From Pantoea sp. IMH (lineage in GTDB: Bacteria > Pseudomonadota > Gammaproteobacteria > Enterobacterales > Enterobacteriaceae), in NCBI RefSeq assembly GCF_000599885.1, contig NZ_JFGT01000006.1, positions 558,001 through 622,000 of the forward strand: 64,000 bases of DNA, written 5' to 3'. Below, piece after piece: positions 26,785 to 34,960 of the stretch. The notes under the pieces were generated by a model. It worked only from the letters and a program-made list of their open reading frames with translations. It searched no databases and was not told the DNA's origin. The position numbers and the translations under genes were made by a program. Within the stretch, counting starts at the first letter, position 1. Each line of letters starts with the position of its first letter.

Positions 26785-26807
26785 TTTTTAGTTACAACAT
26801 ACTGATG
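26785..26807 (-). other. Ter site (Tus-binding fork trap) near tus, perfect core
   Basis: On the minus strand 26788-26803 reads AGTATGTTGTAACTAA, identical to the core at 4777-4792 and to E. coli TerA, TerB and TerD. It lies about 1 kb from tus with the same orientation as E. coli TerB relative to tus. Forks moving towards lower coordinates would be blocked. Confidence 0.92.
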
Positions 26808-26933
26808 ACAATCTGATTGGCTGTCGCTGATAAAATGTGGCACTTTGGTGGCACCCGATCGCGATAATATTTTCAGGCAGGGAAGACTGATACCGTGCCA
26901 GAATAACGTTAACTTCACTGAGCAGGAACCAGA

Positions 26934-28016
26934 ATGCATCCAATGGTTGTCCGCTGGGCCGCTATGATTCTTTTCTCCGGCCTTATAGTTGCAGGTCTGG
27001 AAATTCTGCATCTGCCTGCCGCACTGCTGTTAGGACCAATGGCGGCAGGAATTTTATTTGCTATACGCGATAAGCCGGTCGTTATTCATCGTTCGCTACT
27101 CTATCTGGCTCAGGGGGTGGTCGGCTGTATGATCGCCAGATCGATACCGCTATCCATCTTTGCGGAAATAGGGAAAAGCTGGCCGCTGTTCGCGTTTACT
27201 ATTTTGTCAGTTATCGCCACCAGTACGCTGCTGGGATGTCTGCTGGCCCGCTGGCAGATATTGCCCGGTTCAACAGCTATCTGGGGTGCTTCTCCAGGCG
27301 CGGCGACCGTGATGACGCTTATGTCTGAAAGCTACGGGGCGGATAGCCGACTTGTGGCGTTGATGCAATATATGCGGGTCATGGTGGTCGCTATTATTGC
27401 AACGCTGGTGGCACGCATAGGAACACCGCCAGACGTGGCAGAAACGAGTGCGGGTTTTGATATCCTTTCGCCCGTTATCTGGCCAGCATTCAGCGGAACA
27501 CTCTTGCTGATTATCTGCAGCATTATGCTTAGCCTGCTGTTACGTATACCTGCCGGTCCTTTATTGCTCTCCCTGGCGGGTGGCGTAATAGCCCAGGATA
27601 GTGGGCTGCTGCAGATTGAATTACCGCCCGCGTTACTGATGAGCGCGTATGCCATTATTGGCTGGAGTATTGGCCTCCGGTTCAACCGCGCAATTTTGCT
27701 TTATGCGGCAAAAACAGTTCCCCGCTTGCTGATTTCCATTGCGGTACTGGTGGCAATCTGCGGCTTTTTTGCCTGGCTGCTGGTGCGATTTGCGGGAATT
27801 GATCCATTAACGGCTTATCTGGCTACCAGCCCAGGCGGTGCGGATTCGGTGGCGATTATCGCTTCCGCCAGCCAGGTGGATATGCCTTTTGTAATGGCGA
27901 TGCAGACAGGGCGGTTTATTCTGGTACTGATTACCGGACCCGCGCTGGCGCGCTGGGTGACGAAAAGGATGTCATCACGCTGGGAAAAAAAGGAGAAGAG
28001 TCATTACAAGGAATAG
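26934..28016 (+). CDS. abrB: AbrB-family inner membrane protein
   Basis: This 360-residue polytopic membrane protein resembles E. coli AbrB (348 aa, Pfam AbrB / ammonia monooxygenase-like). Internal duplication typical of the family is visible: HLPAALLLGPMAAGILFAIR in the first half and LLISIAVLVAICGFFAWLL with TAYLATSPGGADSVAIIASASQVDMPFVMAMQTGRF in the second. Each half has the conserved TxxxSPGG/GASPGAATVM segment. The family name does not imply a link to Bacillus AbrB; a transport or regulatory role is unproven. The start has AGGAAC upstream. Confidence 0.88.
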   Translation: MHPMVVRWAAMILFSGLIVAGLEILHLPAALLLGPMAAGILFAIRDKPVVIHRSLLYLAQGVVGCMIARSIPLSIFAEIGKSWPLFAFTILSVIATSTLLGCLLARWQILPGSTAIWGASPGAATVMTLMSESYGADSRLVALMQYMRVMVVAIIATLVARIGTPPDVAETSAGFDILSPVIWPAFSGTLLLIICSIMLSLLLRIPAGPLLLSLAGGVIAQDSGLLQIELPPALLMSAYAIIGWSIGLRFNRAILLYAAKTVPRLLISIAVLVAICGFFAWLLVRFAGIDPLTAYLATSPGGADSVAIIASASQVDMPFVMAMQTGRFILVLITGPALARWVTKRMSSRWEKKEKSHYKE

Positions 28017-28047
28017 CCTTGCGCTGTAGCCGGGCAAACTATCCTAT

Positions 28048-28075
28048 AAAAAAGGCCACTCATCACAGAGTGGCC
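28048..28075. terminator. Terminator between abrB and betT
   Basis: GGCCACTC (28054-28061) pairs with GAGTGGCC (28068-28075) around a six-base loop. The A-run on its left gives a T6 tail on the minus strand, so it mainly ends betT. Confidence 0.85.
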
Positions 28076-28097
28076 TGTCGATGATTTTATCAACCTG

Positions 28098-30137
28098 TCA
28101 GGTTTCAGGGAAAGGCATGGTATTTCCCGGCGCTTCCCGGTGAATATGCAGGAAGGTTAAATGACGCTCATACTGATCGAGGATGTCATTAATAATCTGT
28201 TCCCGGGTGAAATCCATCAGATCATTTCCCTGCGTGCCTTCCAGCAAAAACGTTTCCAGCCGGAAATAATCCGTTTTGCCGCTGCGCGCACGGTAGGTGA
28301 AGGCCGGTACTGAATAACGCTGAGGCCAGATCTGATAGATAAAACTCTGTTCTTTACCCAGGTTCACCAGCATCTCCAGATGATTAAGGCGTTCATCTTC
28401 AAGCGGGGGGCGTTCGCTAACCTGGACTTTTGCGCCGCGGCGCTCAAGCTCCGTTGCCACTTCTTCCATGGCGGGACGACAGACGGTATCGATCATTTTT
28501 TTCGTATGCGTGCTACCCGGATAATGCATTACGCGGGAAATGCGCTGCTTCCAGTTCAGCCGATCTTCGCGGGTTACCGGAATGGGCGGCGTGCTTACCG
28601 TCGTACTTGCCCGGCGGTGATCTTCGACCTTGAGCGACTTATAAAGCCCGGCCATTACAAAGAACATCACAAAACTGAAGGGCAGACCCATGATCACCGT
28701 GGTTTTCTGTAATGCGCTGATACCGTTGACCATCAGCATTCCCAGCGTCAGCAAACCAATCGCCAGCGACCAGAAAATACGTAACCAGTTAGGCGCATCA
28801 TTATTAATATCGGCCAGGCGTGACGTGAAGTTGCCCAACACCAGCGAGCCTGAATCCGCTGAAGTCACATAAAACAGCAGGCCGGTAATAGTGGCAACCG
28901 AGGCGCTGAAGGTAAAGGCAGGATACTGCGCCAGCAGGCTATAGAAACCGCGCTCCGGGTGCGCCAGCGTTTCCTGGGCCAGCGCAGCGTTGCCATGGAT
29001 AATCTCATGCAGGGCGCTGTTGCCAAAAATCGACAGCCACAGCAGGGTGAAGATAAAAGGGATTGTCAGGGTGCCGACCACAAACTGGCGGATGGTTCTG
29101 CCGCGTGAAATACGGGCGAGGAACAGCCCAACGAACGGTGACCAGGCGACCCACCATGCCCAGAAAAACAGCGTCCAGTTGTTCATCCATTCCGTGGGAC
29201 GGTCAAAGGCAAAACTGTTGAGCGTCATGCCCATAAAGCGGTTGACGTAATCGCCAACGTTCAACACCAGCGCATTCAGCAGAAAGCTGGTATCGCCCAT
29301 AAACAGTACAAACAGGATAAGGCCCAGCGCCAGCAGGACATTCAGCTCTGAAAGCAGACGAATGCCTTTATTCACCCCAGAGGTTACGGAAATTGTTGCC
29401 ATAATAACTGACAGCGCGATCAGGGCGGCCTGAGCCGAAAGCCCTTCCGGGACATCAAAGAGCACGTTAAGCCCATAGTTCAGCTGAACCACCCCAATGC
29501 CCAGCGTTGTGGCGATGCCGAATATAGTGCCGATGACGGCCGCTATATCCACTGTATGGCCGATGGGACCATTAATCCGCTTACCGAAAATAGGGTATAA
29601 CGCGGATCGAATGGTCAGCGGCAGCCCGTAACGATAGCTAAAGTAGCCGAGCGCTATTCCCATTAACGCATACATCGCCCAGCCGGTAAGCCCATAGTGA
29701 AACAGCGTCCAGACCATCGCCTGACGTGCCGCCTCCATCGTTTCTCCCTGGCCTTCTGGCGGCATCATATATTGCGTCACTGGCTCCGCAACCGAGAAGA
29801 ACATCAAATCGATGCCGATGCCGGCGGCAAAAAGCATTGCCGTCCAGCTCATCAGGCTAAATTCCGGTTTTGACTGCTCGGGGCCAAGCTTGATTGATCC
29901 AAAGCGGGAGGCGGCAATAAATACCACGAAAACAATATAGAGCGTTGCCGCGAGCAGATAATACCAGCCGAACGTATTTGAAACCCATTCAAGCACATGA
30001 TCGATACCGCGATCGGCATAATCGGTAAAAAAGATCGTGGTAAAAGAAAATAGCAGGATCAGCAATGCTGAAGAGTAAAAAACCACCGGGTTGATACGGT
30101 CTTTTTGAGGCGTTTCTTGCATGACAGTCAGGGGCAT
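28098..30137 (-). CDS. betT: Choline transporter BetT (BCCT family)
   Basis: This 679-residue inner membrane transporter takes up choline, normally by proton symport, for glycine betaine synthesis. Twelve hydrophobic segments and the BCCT signature WTLFFWAWWVAWSPFVGLFLARISRGRT are present. A long C-terminal cytoplasmic tail (from about residue 510) follows, as in E. coli BetT, where it senses osmotic state. The ATG at 30137 has TTGGAG at good spacing and gives MPLTVMQETPQKDRINPVVF; an ATG five codons later is possible. betIBA, usually divergent from betT, are not here. Confidence 0.95.
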   Translation of the reverse strand: MPLTVMQETPQKDRINPVVFYSSALLILLFSFTTIFFTDYADRGIDHVLEWVSNTFGWYYLLAATLYIVFVVFIAASRFGSIKLGPEQSKPEFSLMSWTAMLFAAGIGIDLMFFSVAEPVTQYMMPPEGQGETMEAARQAMVWTLFHYGLTGWAMYALMGIALGYFSYRYGLPLTIRSALYPIFGKRINGPIGHTVDIAAVIGTIFGIATTLGIGVVQLNYGLNVLFDVPEGLSAQAALIALSVIMATISVTSGVNKGIRLLSELNVLLALGLILFVLFMGDTSFLLNALVLNVGDYVNRFMGMTLNSFAFDRPTEWMNNWTLFFWAWWVAWSPFVGLFLARISRGRTIRQFVVGTLTIPFIFTLLWLSIFGNSALHEIIHGNAALAQETLAHPERGFYSLLAQYPAFTFSASVATITGLLFYVTSADSGSLVLGNFTSRLADINNDAPNWLRIFWSLAIGLLTLGMLMVNGISALQKTTVIMGLPFSFVMFFVMAGLYKSLKVEDHRRASTTVSTPPIPVTREDRLNWKQRISRVMHYPGSTHTKKMIDTVCRPAMEEVATELERRGAKVQVSERPPLEDERLNHLEMLVNLGKEQSFIYQIWPQRYSVPAFTYRARSGKTDYFRLETFLLEGTQGNDLMDFTREQIINDILDQYERHLTFLHIHREAPGNTMPFPET

Positions 30138-30345
30138 AGTTTCTCCAATAACATGCAAAAGAATTGACCTGACCTTCACAAAGCGTGCCTTAGCGCATAC
30201 TGGGAAATCCGCCGCATATCCGCTAATTACACTGGGGAAGCCTTCAGGGTGACGTTTAACTGCTTGTTTTAACTGCTTTAACTATAAGATTTAACCATTT
30301 GTACATCTCTTTGCGGAAAATTGTTAACGACAAGCATAGTTTTTA

Positions 30346-30570
30346 TTGATTGAGCATTCAATTAAAAATAACGCCAAAGTGAAAACAGGTCCTTATAAAG
30401 TCCTCTCTGAATACAAGGGTATTGATGATTTGAATTACTGCCTGAGCGGAACTCAAGGCTATATCGTTAACCTGCACGATCAAAGCGAAAAGAAGGGCGG
30501 GGATTTATTTCATAGTAGAGCAGGAGAGAATAATTTTTACTCAGAACGTTCTAAGTGGAATGACAAATAA
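30346..30570 (+). pseudogene. Small AT-rich open frame, possible gene remnant
   Basis: A 74-codon frame opens with TTG and contains no ATG in frame and no ribosome-binding site. The text (KTGPYKVLSEYKGIDDLNYCLSG, then GYIVNLHDQSEKKGGDLFHS) has normal protein composition rather than shadow-frame composition, and the DNA is clearly more AT-rich than its neighbours. I do not recognise a family. It could be the tail of a lost accessory gene, or chance. The rest of the gap between betT and the next gene (30138-30722) shows nothing else beyond presumed promoters. Confidence 0.25.
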
Positions 30571-30677
30571 AGGATTAGTTCTTTAGCCAGACGTTAAGTT
30601 TGGCGCGGGAGATAACAGGGTAACGTTGATGGTTATTCCAGGGTGAAAAAGAATCTATCAGGGAAAAGGAGAGAATG

Positions 30678-30708
30678 AAGCCGCCAGCGTTAACCTGCAG
30701 GCGGCTTT
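30678..30708 (-). terminator. Possible terminator of the DUF1471 gene
   Basis: AAGCCGCC (30678-30685) pairs with GGCGGCTT (30700-30707) across a 14-base loop. The following bases on the minus strand (CATTC) are poor in T, so termination strength is uncertain. Confidence 0.4.
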
Positions 30709-30722
30709 CAGGGAGGCGGGAA

Positions 30723-30980
30723 TTAGTTATAAATGACGGCGGTGCCGTGTAAGTTGTTCTGTCCGGAAGTCGAGGTAATGCGGAAGGATTTAGCGCCAGC
30801 CTGTTCAGCTTTTTCTGCCAGCTGCGATTCTAGCGAGGTCAGATTAGCGCCAGCAGTGGCGCTAATTACGCCGGCTTTCTGCTGATCCGACGGCGCGCTA
30901 TCGACCTGCACAACGGCGAAGCTGTTGAAAGATAGAGCGGTAAGTGCCAGAGCAGCCAGGGTCATTTTTACGTTTTTCAT
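30723..30980 (-). CDS. Small periplasmic DUF1471 (YhcN/BhsA-like) protein
   Basis: This 85-residue exported protein has a signal peptide (MKNVKMTLAALALTALSFNSFA) followed by VVQVDSAPSDQQKAGVISATAGANLTSLESQLAEKAEQAGAKSFRITSTSG and the C-terminal LHGTAVIYN. This is the DUF1471 pattern of stress-related enterobacterial proteins such as YhcN, BhsA and McbA. These respond to acid, peroxide or metal stress (family knowledge). The ATG at 30980 lies behind AAGAGAGA; an ATG six codons upstream is less suited to the signal peptide. Which paralogue it is cannot be said. Confidence 0.85.
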   Translation of the reverse strand: MKNVKMTLAALALTALSFNSFAVVQVDSAPSDQQKAGVISATAGANLTSLESQLAEKAEQAGAKSFRITSTSGQNNLHGTAVIYN

Positions 30981-31268
30981 GATGCGATCTCTCTTCAATT
31001 CAGGTGAGTTATTCGTCTTATTTGCTATTTACTAGCAATCGTTAAGTAAATGCTATGCCTGATAGAAAGCGCCGTCAACAGTATTTTATTACTGATCGTT
31101 AATATAATTAGCAAGGGATTGATCTTGTTGATTTTAAATTTTAAAAATTTCTTACAAGTCAGGAGGGAGTGGACTGGAGCGCTATAAGAGAGGCCTCGAC
31201 AGATGCCCATTAAGTTTTTATAGTGATCGGTAATATATTGCGGTAACGCATCTGCTAAGCGAGGGTGT

Positions 31269-31946
31269 ATGACTGACCAACCACATGGTGCGCCGAAAAA
31301 TCGGGGACGGCCAAAAACCTTCAACAGAGAAGCTGCGCTGGACAAAGCGCTTGAGCTTTTCTGGCGGCATGGCTATGAAGGAACATCGCTGTCAGACCTG
31401 GTTGAGGCGACGGGCGCCAAAGCGCCAACGCTCTACGCAGAGTTCACCAATAAAGAAGGGTTATTCCGCGCCGTCGTCGGGCGTTATACGGAAAAATTCT
31501 CCGGCCAGCGGAAATCGGTTCTTCATTGCCCGGAAAGCAGCGTGCAGCAAGGCGTGGAAAACTACTTCCGCGCCACAGCGGCCTGCTTTACTGACGGTCA
31601 GAATCCGGCAGGCTGCTTTTTTATCTGTACCTCGGCAGCACTCTCGGCAGAGTCGACCGGCGTTGCCGATATGCTGCGGGAGCGGCATCTCAGCCAGGAA
31701 CATGAGCTGACAACTTTTCTGCTTGAACGTCAGCAGCGCGGTGAACTGGCTGCCGGCACGAATGTGCACAGGCTGGCAACTTTTCTGGTCTGTCTGCTCC
31801 AGGGGATGTCCGTGAGCGCGCGCGAAGGCGCCACCCGCGCAGAACTGGAGGAGATCGTCACGACACTTATGCAGCAATGGCCTACGCTTAGCCAGCTGGG
31901 CGCTGAAGTAAACGAAGCCGTAAGGCCAACACAGGAGTCATTATGA
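31269..31946 (+). CDS. TetR/AcrR-family regulator upstream of msrA
   Basis: This 225-residue regulator has an N-terminal basic tail (GAPKNRGRPKTFNRE), a TetR helix-turn-helix (ALDKALELFWRHGYEGTSLSDLVEATGAKAPTLYAEFTNKEGLFRAVV), then a C-terminal ligand or dimer domain with two nearby cysteines (TAACFTDGQNPAGCFFIC). It overlaps msrA by four bases (ATGA), so the two are co-translated. The cysteine-rich patch and the msrA partner suggest redox or electrophile sensing, which is inference. The start has GAGGGTGT upstream. Confidence 0.88.
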   Translation: MTDQPHGAPKNRGRPKTFNREAALDKALELFWRHGYEGTSLSDLVEATGAKAPTLYAEFTNKEGLFRAVVGRYTEKFSGQRKSVLHCPESSVQQGVENYFRATAACFTDGQNPAGCFFICTSAALSAESTGVADMLRERHLSQEHELTTFLLERQQRGELAAGTNVHRLATFLVCLLQGMSVSAREGATRAELEEIVTTLMQQWPTLSQLGAEVNEAVRPTQESL

Positions 31947-32473
31947 CCTTAGAATATGCAACCATCGCCGGAGGCTGCTTCTGGTGTACCGAAGCCGTGT
32001 TCAAACAGATTAACGGCGTCGAGACCGTTGAAAGCGGCTACACGGGCGGGAAAATCGCTAATCCTACTTATCGCCAGGTTTGTAATGGCGATACCGGCCA
32101 CGCAGAGGCGATCCGGCTTGGCTTCGATCCGGAGAAAATCAGCTACGGTGAGCTTCTTGATATCAGCTTTGCCACTCACGACCCTACGCAGCTTAACCGT
32201 CAGGGCAATGATGTCGGTACGCAGTATCGCTCCGCGATATTTCCAGCGAACGAGGCGCAGGCTGTCGAAGCCAAAGCCGCCATCGCGCGTGCTCAGGCCG
32301 ATCACAGTGACCCGATTGTGACCACGATTGAAGCCGCCGCGGAATGGTATCCTGCTGAGGATTATCATCAGAACTACTGGGAAGGCGAAGGGCAGGAGAA
32401 TCGCTACTGCATGGCGGTCATTCCACCGAAGCTGCAAAAACTCCATAAGCGTTACGCAGACAAAACGAAGTAA
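31943..32473 (+). CDS. msrA: Peptide methionine (S)-S-oxide reductase, short MsrA type
   Basis: This 176-residue enzyme repairs methionine S-sulfoxide. The catalytic motif GGCFWC puts the reactive cysteine at residue 12. YTGGKIANPTYRQVCNGDTGHAEAIRLGFDP and HDPTQLNRQGNDVGTQYRSAIFP are characteristic, as is the C-terminal EDYHQNYWEGEGQENRYC. The length is that of the compact class; the enterobacterial housekeeping MsrA is about 212 residues, so this may be a second copy. Its start overlaps the TetR-type gene by four bases and a terminator follows. Confidence 0.93.
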   Translation: MTLEYATIAGGCFWCTEAVFKQINGVETVESGYTGGKIANPTYRQVCNGDTGHAEAIRLGFDPEKISYGELLDISFATHDPTQLNRQGNDVGTQYRSAIFPANEAQAVEAKAAIARAQADHSDPIVTTIEAAAEWYPAEDYHQNYWEGEGQENRYCMAVIPPKLQKLHKRYADKTK

Positions 32474-32489
32474 CGATAACGTATGTTTC

Positions 32490-32524
32490 CACGCCAGCGC
32501 CGTTGCAGCGGCTGGCGTGATTTT
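32490..32524 (+). terminator. Terminator of the tetR-msrA operon
   Basis: CACGCCAGC (32490-32498) pairs with GCTGGCGTG (32511-32519), followed by A and TTTT (32521-32524). It lies 17 bases after the msrA stop, between two converging genes. Confidence 0.75.
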
Positions 32525-32579
32525 ACGCAGCTCTTTAATAAGGGACCCGCAAGCGTGCTCAGCATCGTTTCCCTGCCGC

Positions 32580-33833
32580 TTAAAGATACTTTCTTCTCAG
32601 CCTCAACCCCACCAGCAGCGCCATTACCAGCATGGCTGTGATAAAAAGCGTGATGCCGTTCCAGCCAAAGTGCATCCAGAAAACCCCGCCCGGCGTGCCA
32701 GCCAGGCTGGAACCCAGATAGTAGCTGAAAAGATAGAGCGAGGAGGCCTGGCCTCTGGCGCGTCTGGCCCTCGGGCCTATCCAGCCGCTGGCGACGGCAT
32801 GAGCGGCGAAAAAGCCGGCGGTAAACAGCATCATTCCTGCCAGGATCACCCAGATATGGCTAAATAACGTCAGTAATACGCCAGCCAGCATCACGGTGGT
32901 GGAGAAAAGCAAAACCGGCGCCCGGCCATACCGGACCGTTAAGGCGCCTGCACGCGGAGAACTCCATGAGCCGGTCAGATAAACAACTGAGAGCAGACCC
33001 ACAATCGCCTGGCTCAGCGACCACGGCGGCGCCATCAGCCGGTAGCCAATATAGTTAAACAGCGTGACAAAAGCGCCCATCAGCAGAAAACCTTCGGCAA
33101 AAAGGAGCGGCAGACCCGGATCGCGCCAGTGCAGGCGAAAGTTAAGCAGCAGGCTGCGCGGCTTCAGCGAAGCGGGCCGGAAGTGGCGAGACGGCGGCAA
33201 AATTTTCCAGAAGAGCAGGGCCGCCGCCAGCGCAAAGCAGCCGGTGACGGCCACGGCGGCCCGCCATGAACTGAAATCCGCAATAAGGCCGCTCAGTAAC
33301 CGGCCGCTCATGCCGCCGATAGAATTCCCGCTGATATAAAGCCCCATCGAAAAGGCGAGCGCAGAGGGATGCACTTCTTCGCTAAGCCAGGTCATTGCCA
33401 CAGCCGCTACGCCGCTCAGCGCCAGCCCGGTCAGCGCGCGGAGAATCAGTAAGCCGTGCCAGCTGCTCATGGTGGCGGCGATCAGCGTGAAAACGGCGGC
33501 CATCAGTAGCGCCGTCACCATGACCGACTTACGTCCGACGGCATCTGACAGCGGCCCGGTAATCAGCAAGCCCAGCGCCAGCAGGCCGGTGGATACCGAG
33601 AGCGAAAGACTGCTGGCGGTGGGCGATACGCCAAACTGCTCAGAGAGCGCGGGCATCAGAGGCTGAACGCAGTAGAGCAGCGCGAAGGTGGCGAGGCCAG
33701 CAGAAAAGAGTGCCAGCGTGGCGCGAAGCCAGACGCGCGTTCCACGTTTAATATACTCATCGCCGGAGACATCGTAACGACGCCAATGTTGGCCGAGATT
33801 TTTCAGGGCGACGAGTGGCGAAAGGAGATTCAC
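32580..33833 (-). CDS. ynfM: MFS transporter YnfM
   Basis: This 417-residue major facilitator protein with 12 helices is collinear with E. coli YnfM, for example LRATLALFSAGLATFALLYCVQPLMPALS, ALSGVAAVAMTWLSEEVHPSALAFSMGLYISGNSIGGMSGRL and FAEGFLLMGAFVTLFNYIGYRLM. In E. coli it is linked to arabinose and other small-molecule efflux (reported, not certain). The GTG at 33833 is chosen: AGGAA lies just upstream and the length equals E. coli exactly (417). A farther GTG at 33869 lacks that signal. It diverges from its LysR-type neighbour ynfL. Confidence 0.9.
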   Translation of the reverse strand: MNLLSPLVALKNLGQHWRRYDVSGDEYIKRGTRVWLRATLALFSAGLATFALLYCVQPLMPALSEQFGVSPTASSLSLSVSTGLLALGLLITGPLSDAVGRKSVMVTALLMAAVFTLIAATMSSWHGLLILRALTGLALSGVAAVAMTWLSEEVHPSALAFSMGLYISGNSIGGMSGRLLSGLIADFSSWRAAVAVTGCFALAAALLFWKILPPSRHFRPASLKPRSLLLNFRLHWRDPGLPLLFAEGFLLMGAFVTLFNYIGYRLMAPPWSLSQAIVGLLSVVYLTGSWSSPRAGALTVRYGRAPVLLFSTTVMLAGVLLTLFSHIWVILAGMMLFTAGFFAAHAVASGWIGPRARRARGQASSLYLFSYYLGSSLAGTPGGVFWMHFGWNGITLFITAMLVMALLVGLRLRRKYL

Positions 33834-33930
33834 GTCATTTCCTGATAACCAGACTGGGAATCCGGTCACTGTAATCAGCCACTAATATACTGTCTAATAT
33901 ATTAATACTCTTAATTGATATCTTTAATAT

Positions 33931-34824
33931 ATGAATATTGAGCTGCGTCATTTACGTTACTTTATCGCCGTGGCGGAAGAGCTCCATTTTGGGCGCGCGG
34001 CACAGCGACTGAATCTCTCACAGCCGCCGCTCAGCCAGCAGATCCAGATCCTTGAGCAACAGATCGGCGCACGGCTTTTTGCCAGAACTAACCGCAGCGT
34101 GCAACTTACCGCCGCCGGAGAGGCTTTTCTGACGGATGCCCGGCAGATTATGCACAGCGTTACCCTCGCCGCCGGTAAAGCCGCGCGCCTGCACCGGGGA
34201 GAGGAAGGGGAACTGAGAATCGGTTTTACCTCCTCAGCACCTTTCATTGCTGCTGTCTCCGATGCGCTATTTACTTTCCGGCAGCGGCATCCTCAGGTGC
34301 AAATCCAGATGCAGGAAATTAATACCCGCCAGCAGCTTGAGCCACTGATCGAAGGCCGGCTGGATTTGGGCGTGATGCGAAATACGCCGCTACCAACGTC
34401 TCTACAGCACCAGTTAATTCTGCGGGAACCGCTCTATGCGGTGGTGCACCGGGCACATCCTCTGGCGGAAAAAACGTCGCTTTCCATCACAGAGCTGAGC
34501 AGGGAACCCTTCGTTTTCTTCGATCCTGGCGTGGGAACGGCGCTCTACAGCGACACGCTGGCGCTGCTGGCGCGCTATCATATTGTGCCGGACATCGCAC
34601 AGGAAGTGGGTGAAGCGATGACCATCCTTGGCCTCGTCGCCACTGGCCTTGGCGTTTCCATTCTTCCCGAGTCTTTCCGTCGCGTCCGGCTGGATGAGCT
34701 CTGCTGGATCCCACTCCGGGAAACAGACGCCTGGTCGGAAGTCTGGCTGGTCTGGTCGGCGAAACGTGAAATGCGGGCAGTCACAGGTATGATGAAAACC
34801 TTGCTTTTGCCCCGCTCCGCCTGA
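33931..34824 (+). CDS. ynfL: LysR-family regulator YnfL
   Basis: This 297-residue regulator has the LysR helix-turn-helix at the N-terminus (MNIELRHLRYFIAVAEELHFGRAAQRLNLSQPPLSQQIQILEQQIGARLFAR) and a periplasmic-binding-like effector domain (GELRIGFTSSAPFIAAVSDALFTFRQRHP). It matches E. coli YnfL throughout, including PFVFFDPGVGTALY and VGEAMTILGLVATGLGVSILP. It diverges from ynfM across a 97-bp AT-rich gap, the classical arrangement of a LysR protein with its target. There is no clear ribosome-binding site before the ATG. Confidence 0.93.
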   Translation: MNIELRHLRYFIAVAEELHFGRAAQRLNLSQPPLSQQIQILEQQIGARLFARTNRSVQLTAAGEAFLTDARQIMHSVTLAAGKAARLHRGEEGELRIGFTSSAPFIAAVSDALFTFRQRHPQVQIQMQEINTRQQLEPLIEGRLDLGVMRNTPLPTSLQHQLILREPLYAVVHRAHPLAEKTSLSITELSREPFVFFDPGVGTALYSDTLALLARYHIVPDIAQEVGEAMTILGLVATGLGVSILPESFRRVRLDELCWIPLRETDAWSEVWLVWSAKREMRAVTGMMKTLLLPRSA

Positions 34825-34924
34825 TGATTTTTCGGGCATTACCACGATTTTATGTGCGGCTAATCACAATCCGAATCAAATATTTGACGCCGTGTCGCGA
34901 AGTGTTTCACCATGACAGAATGGT

Positions 34925-34946
34925 TTATTTTGAAGCGCGAAAATAA
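34925..34946. promoter_or_regulatory. Mlc/NagC-type operator upstream of mlc
   Basis: TTATTTT (34925-34931) and AAAATAA (34940-34946) form a perfect inverted repeat separated by GAAGCGCG. This fits the Mlc/NagC operator form (TTATTT near-palindrome around a GC-containing centre). It ends 14 bp before the mlc start, so it suggests autorepression, as known in E. coli. Confidence 0.75.
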
Positions 34947-34960
34947 GTGGGAGCAGGGGT

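Larger units (their letters stand above)
26307..26933. other. Intergenic region between hns and abrB
   Basis: This ~627-bp AT-rich gap separates the diverging hns and abrB genes and should hold both promoters. It contains an inverted repeat at 26691-26715 and a consensus Ter site at 26785-26807. A minus-strand frame at 26563-26769 has no recognisable product and is not called. Confidence 0.6.
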
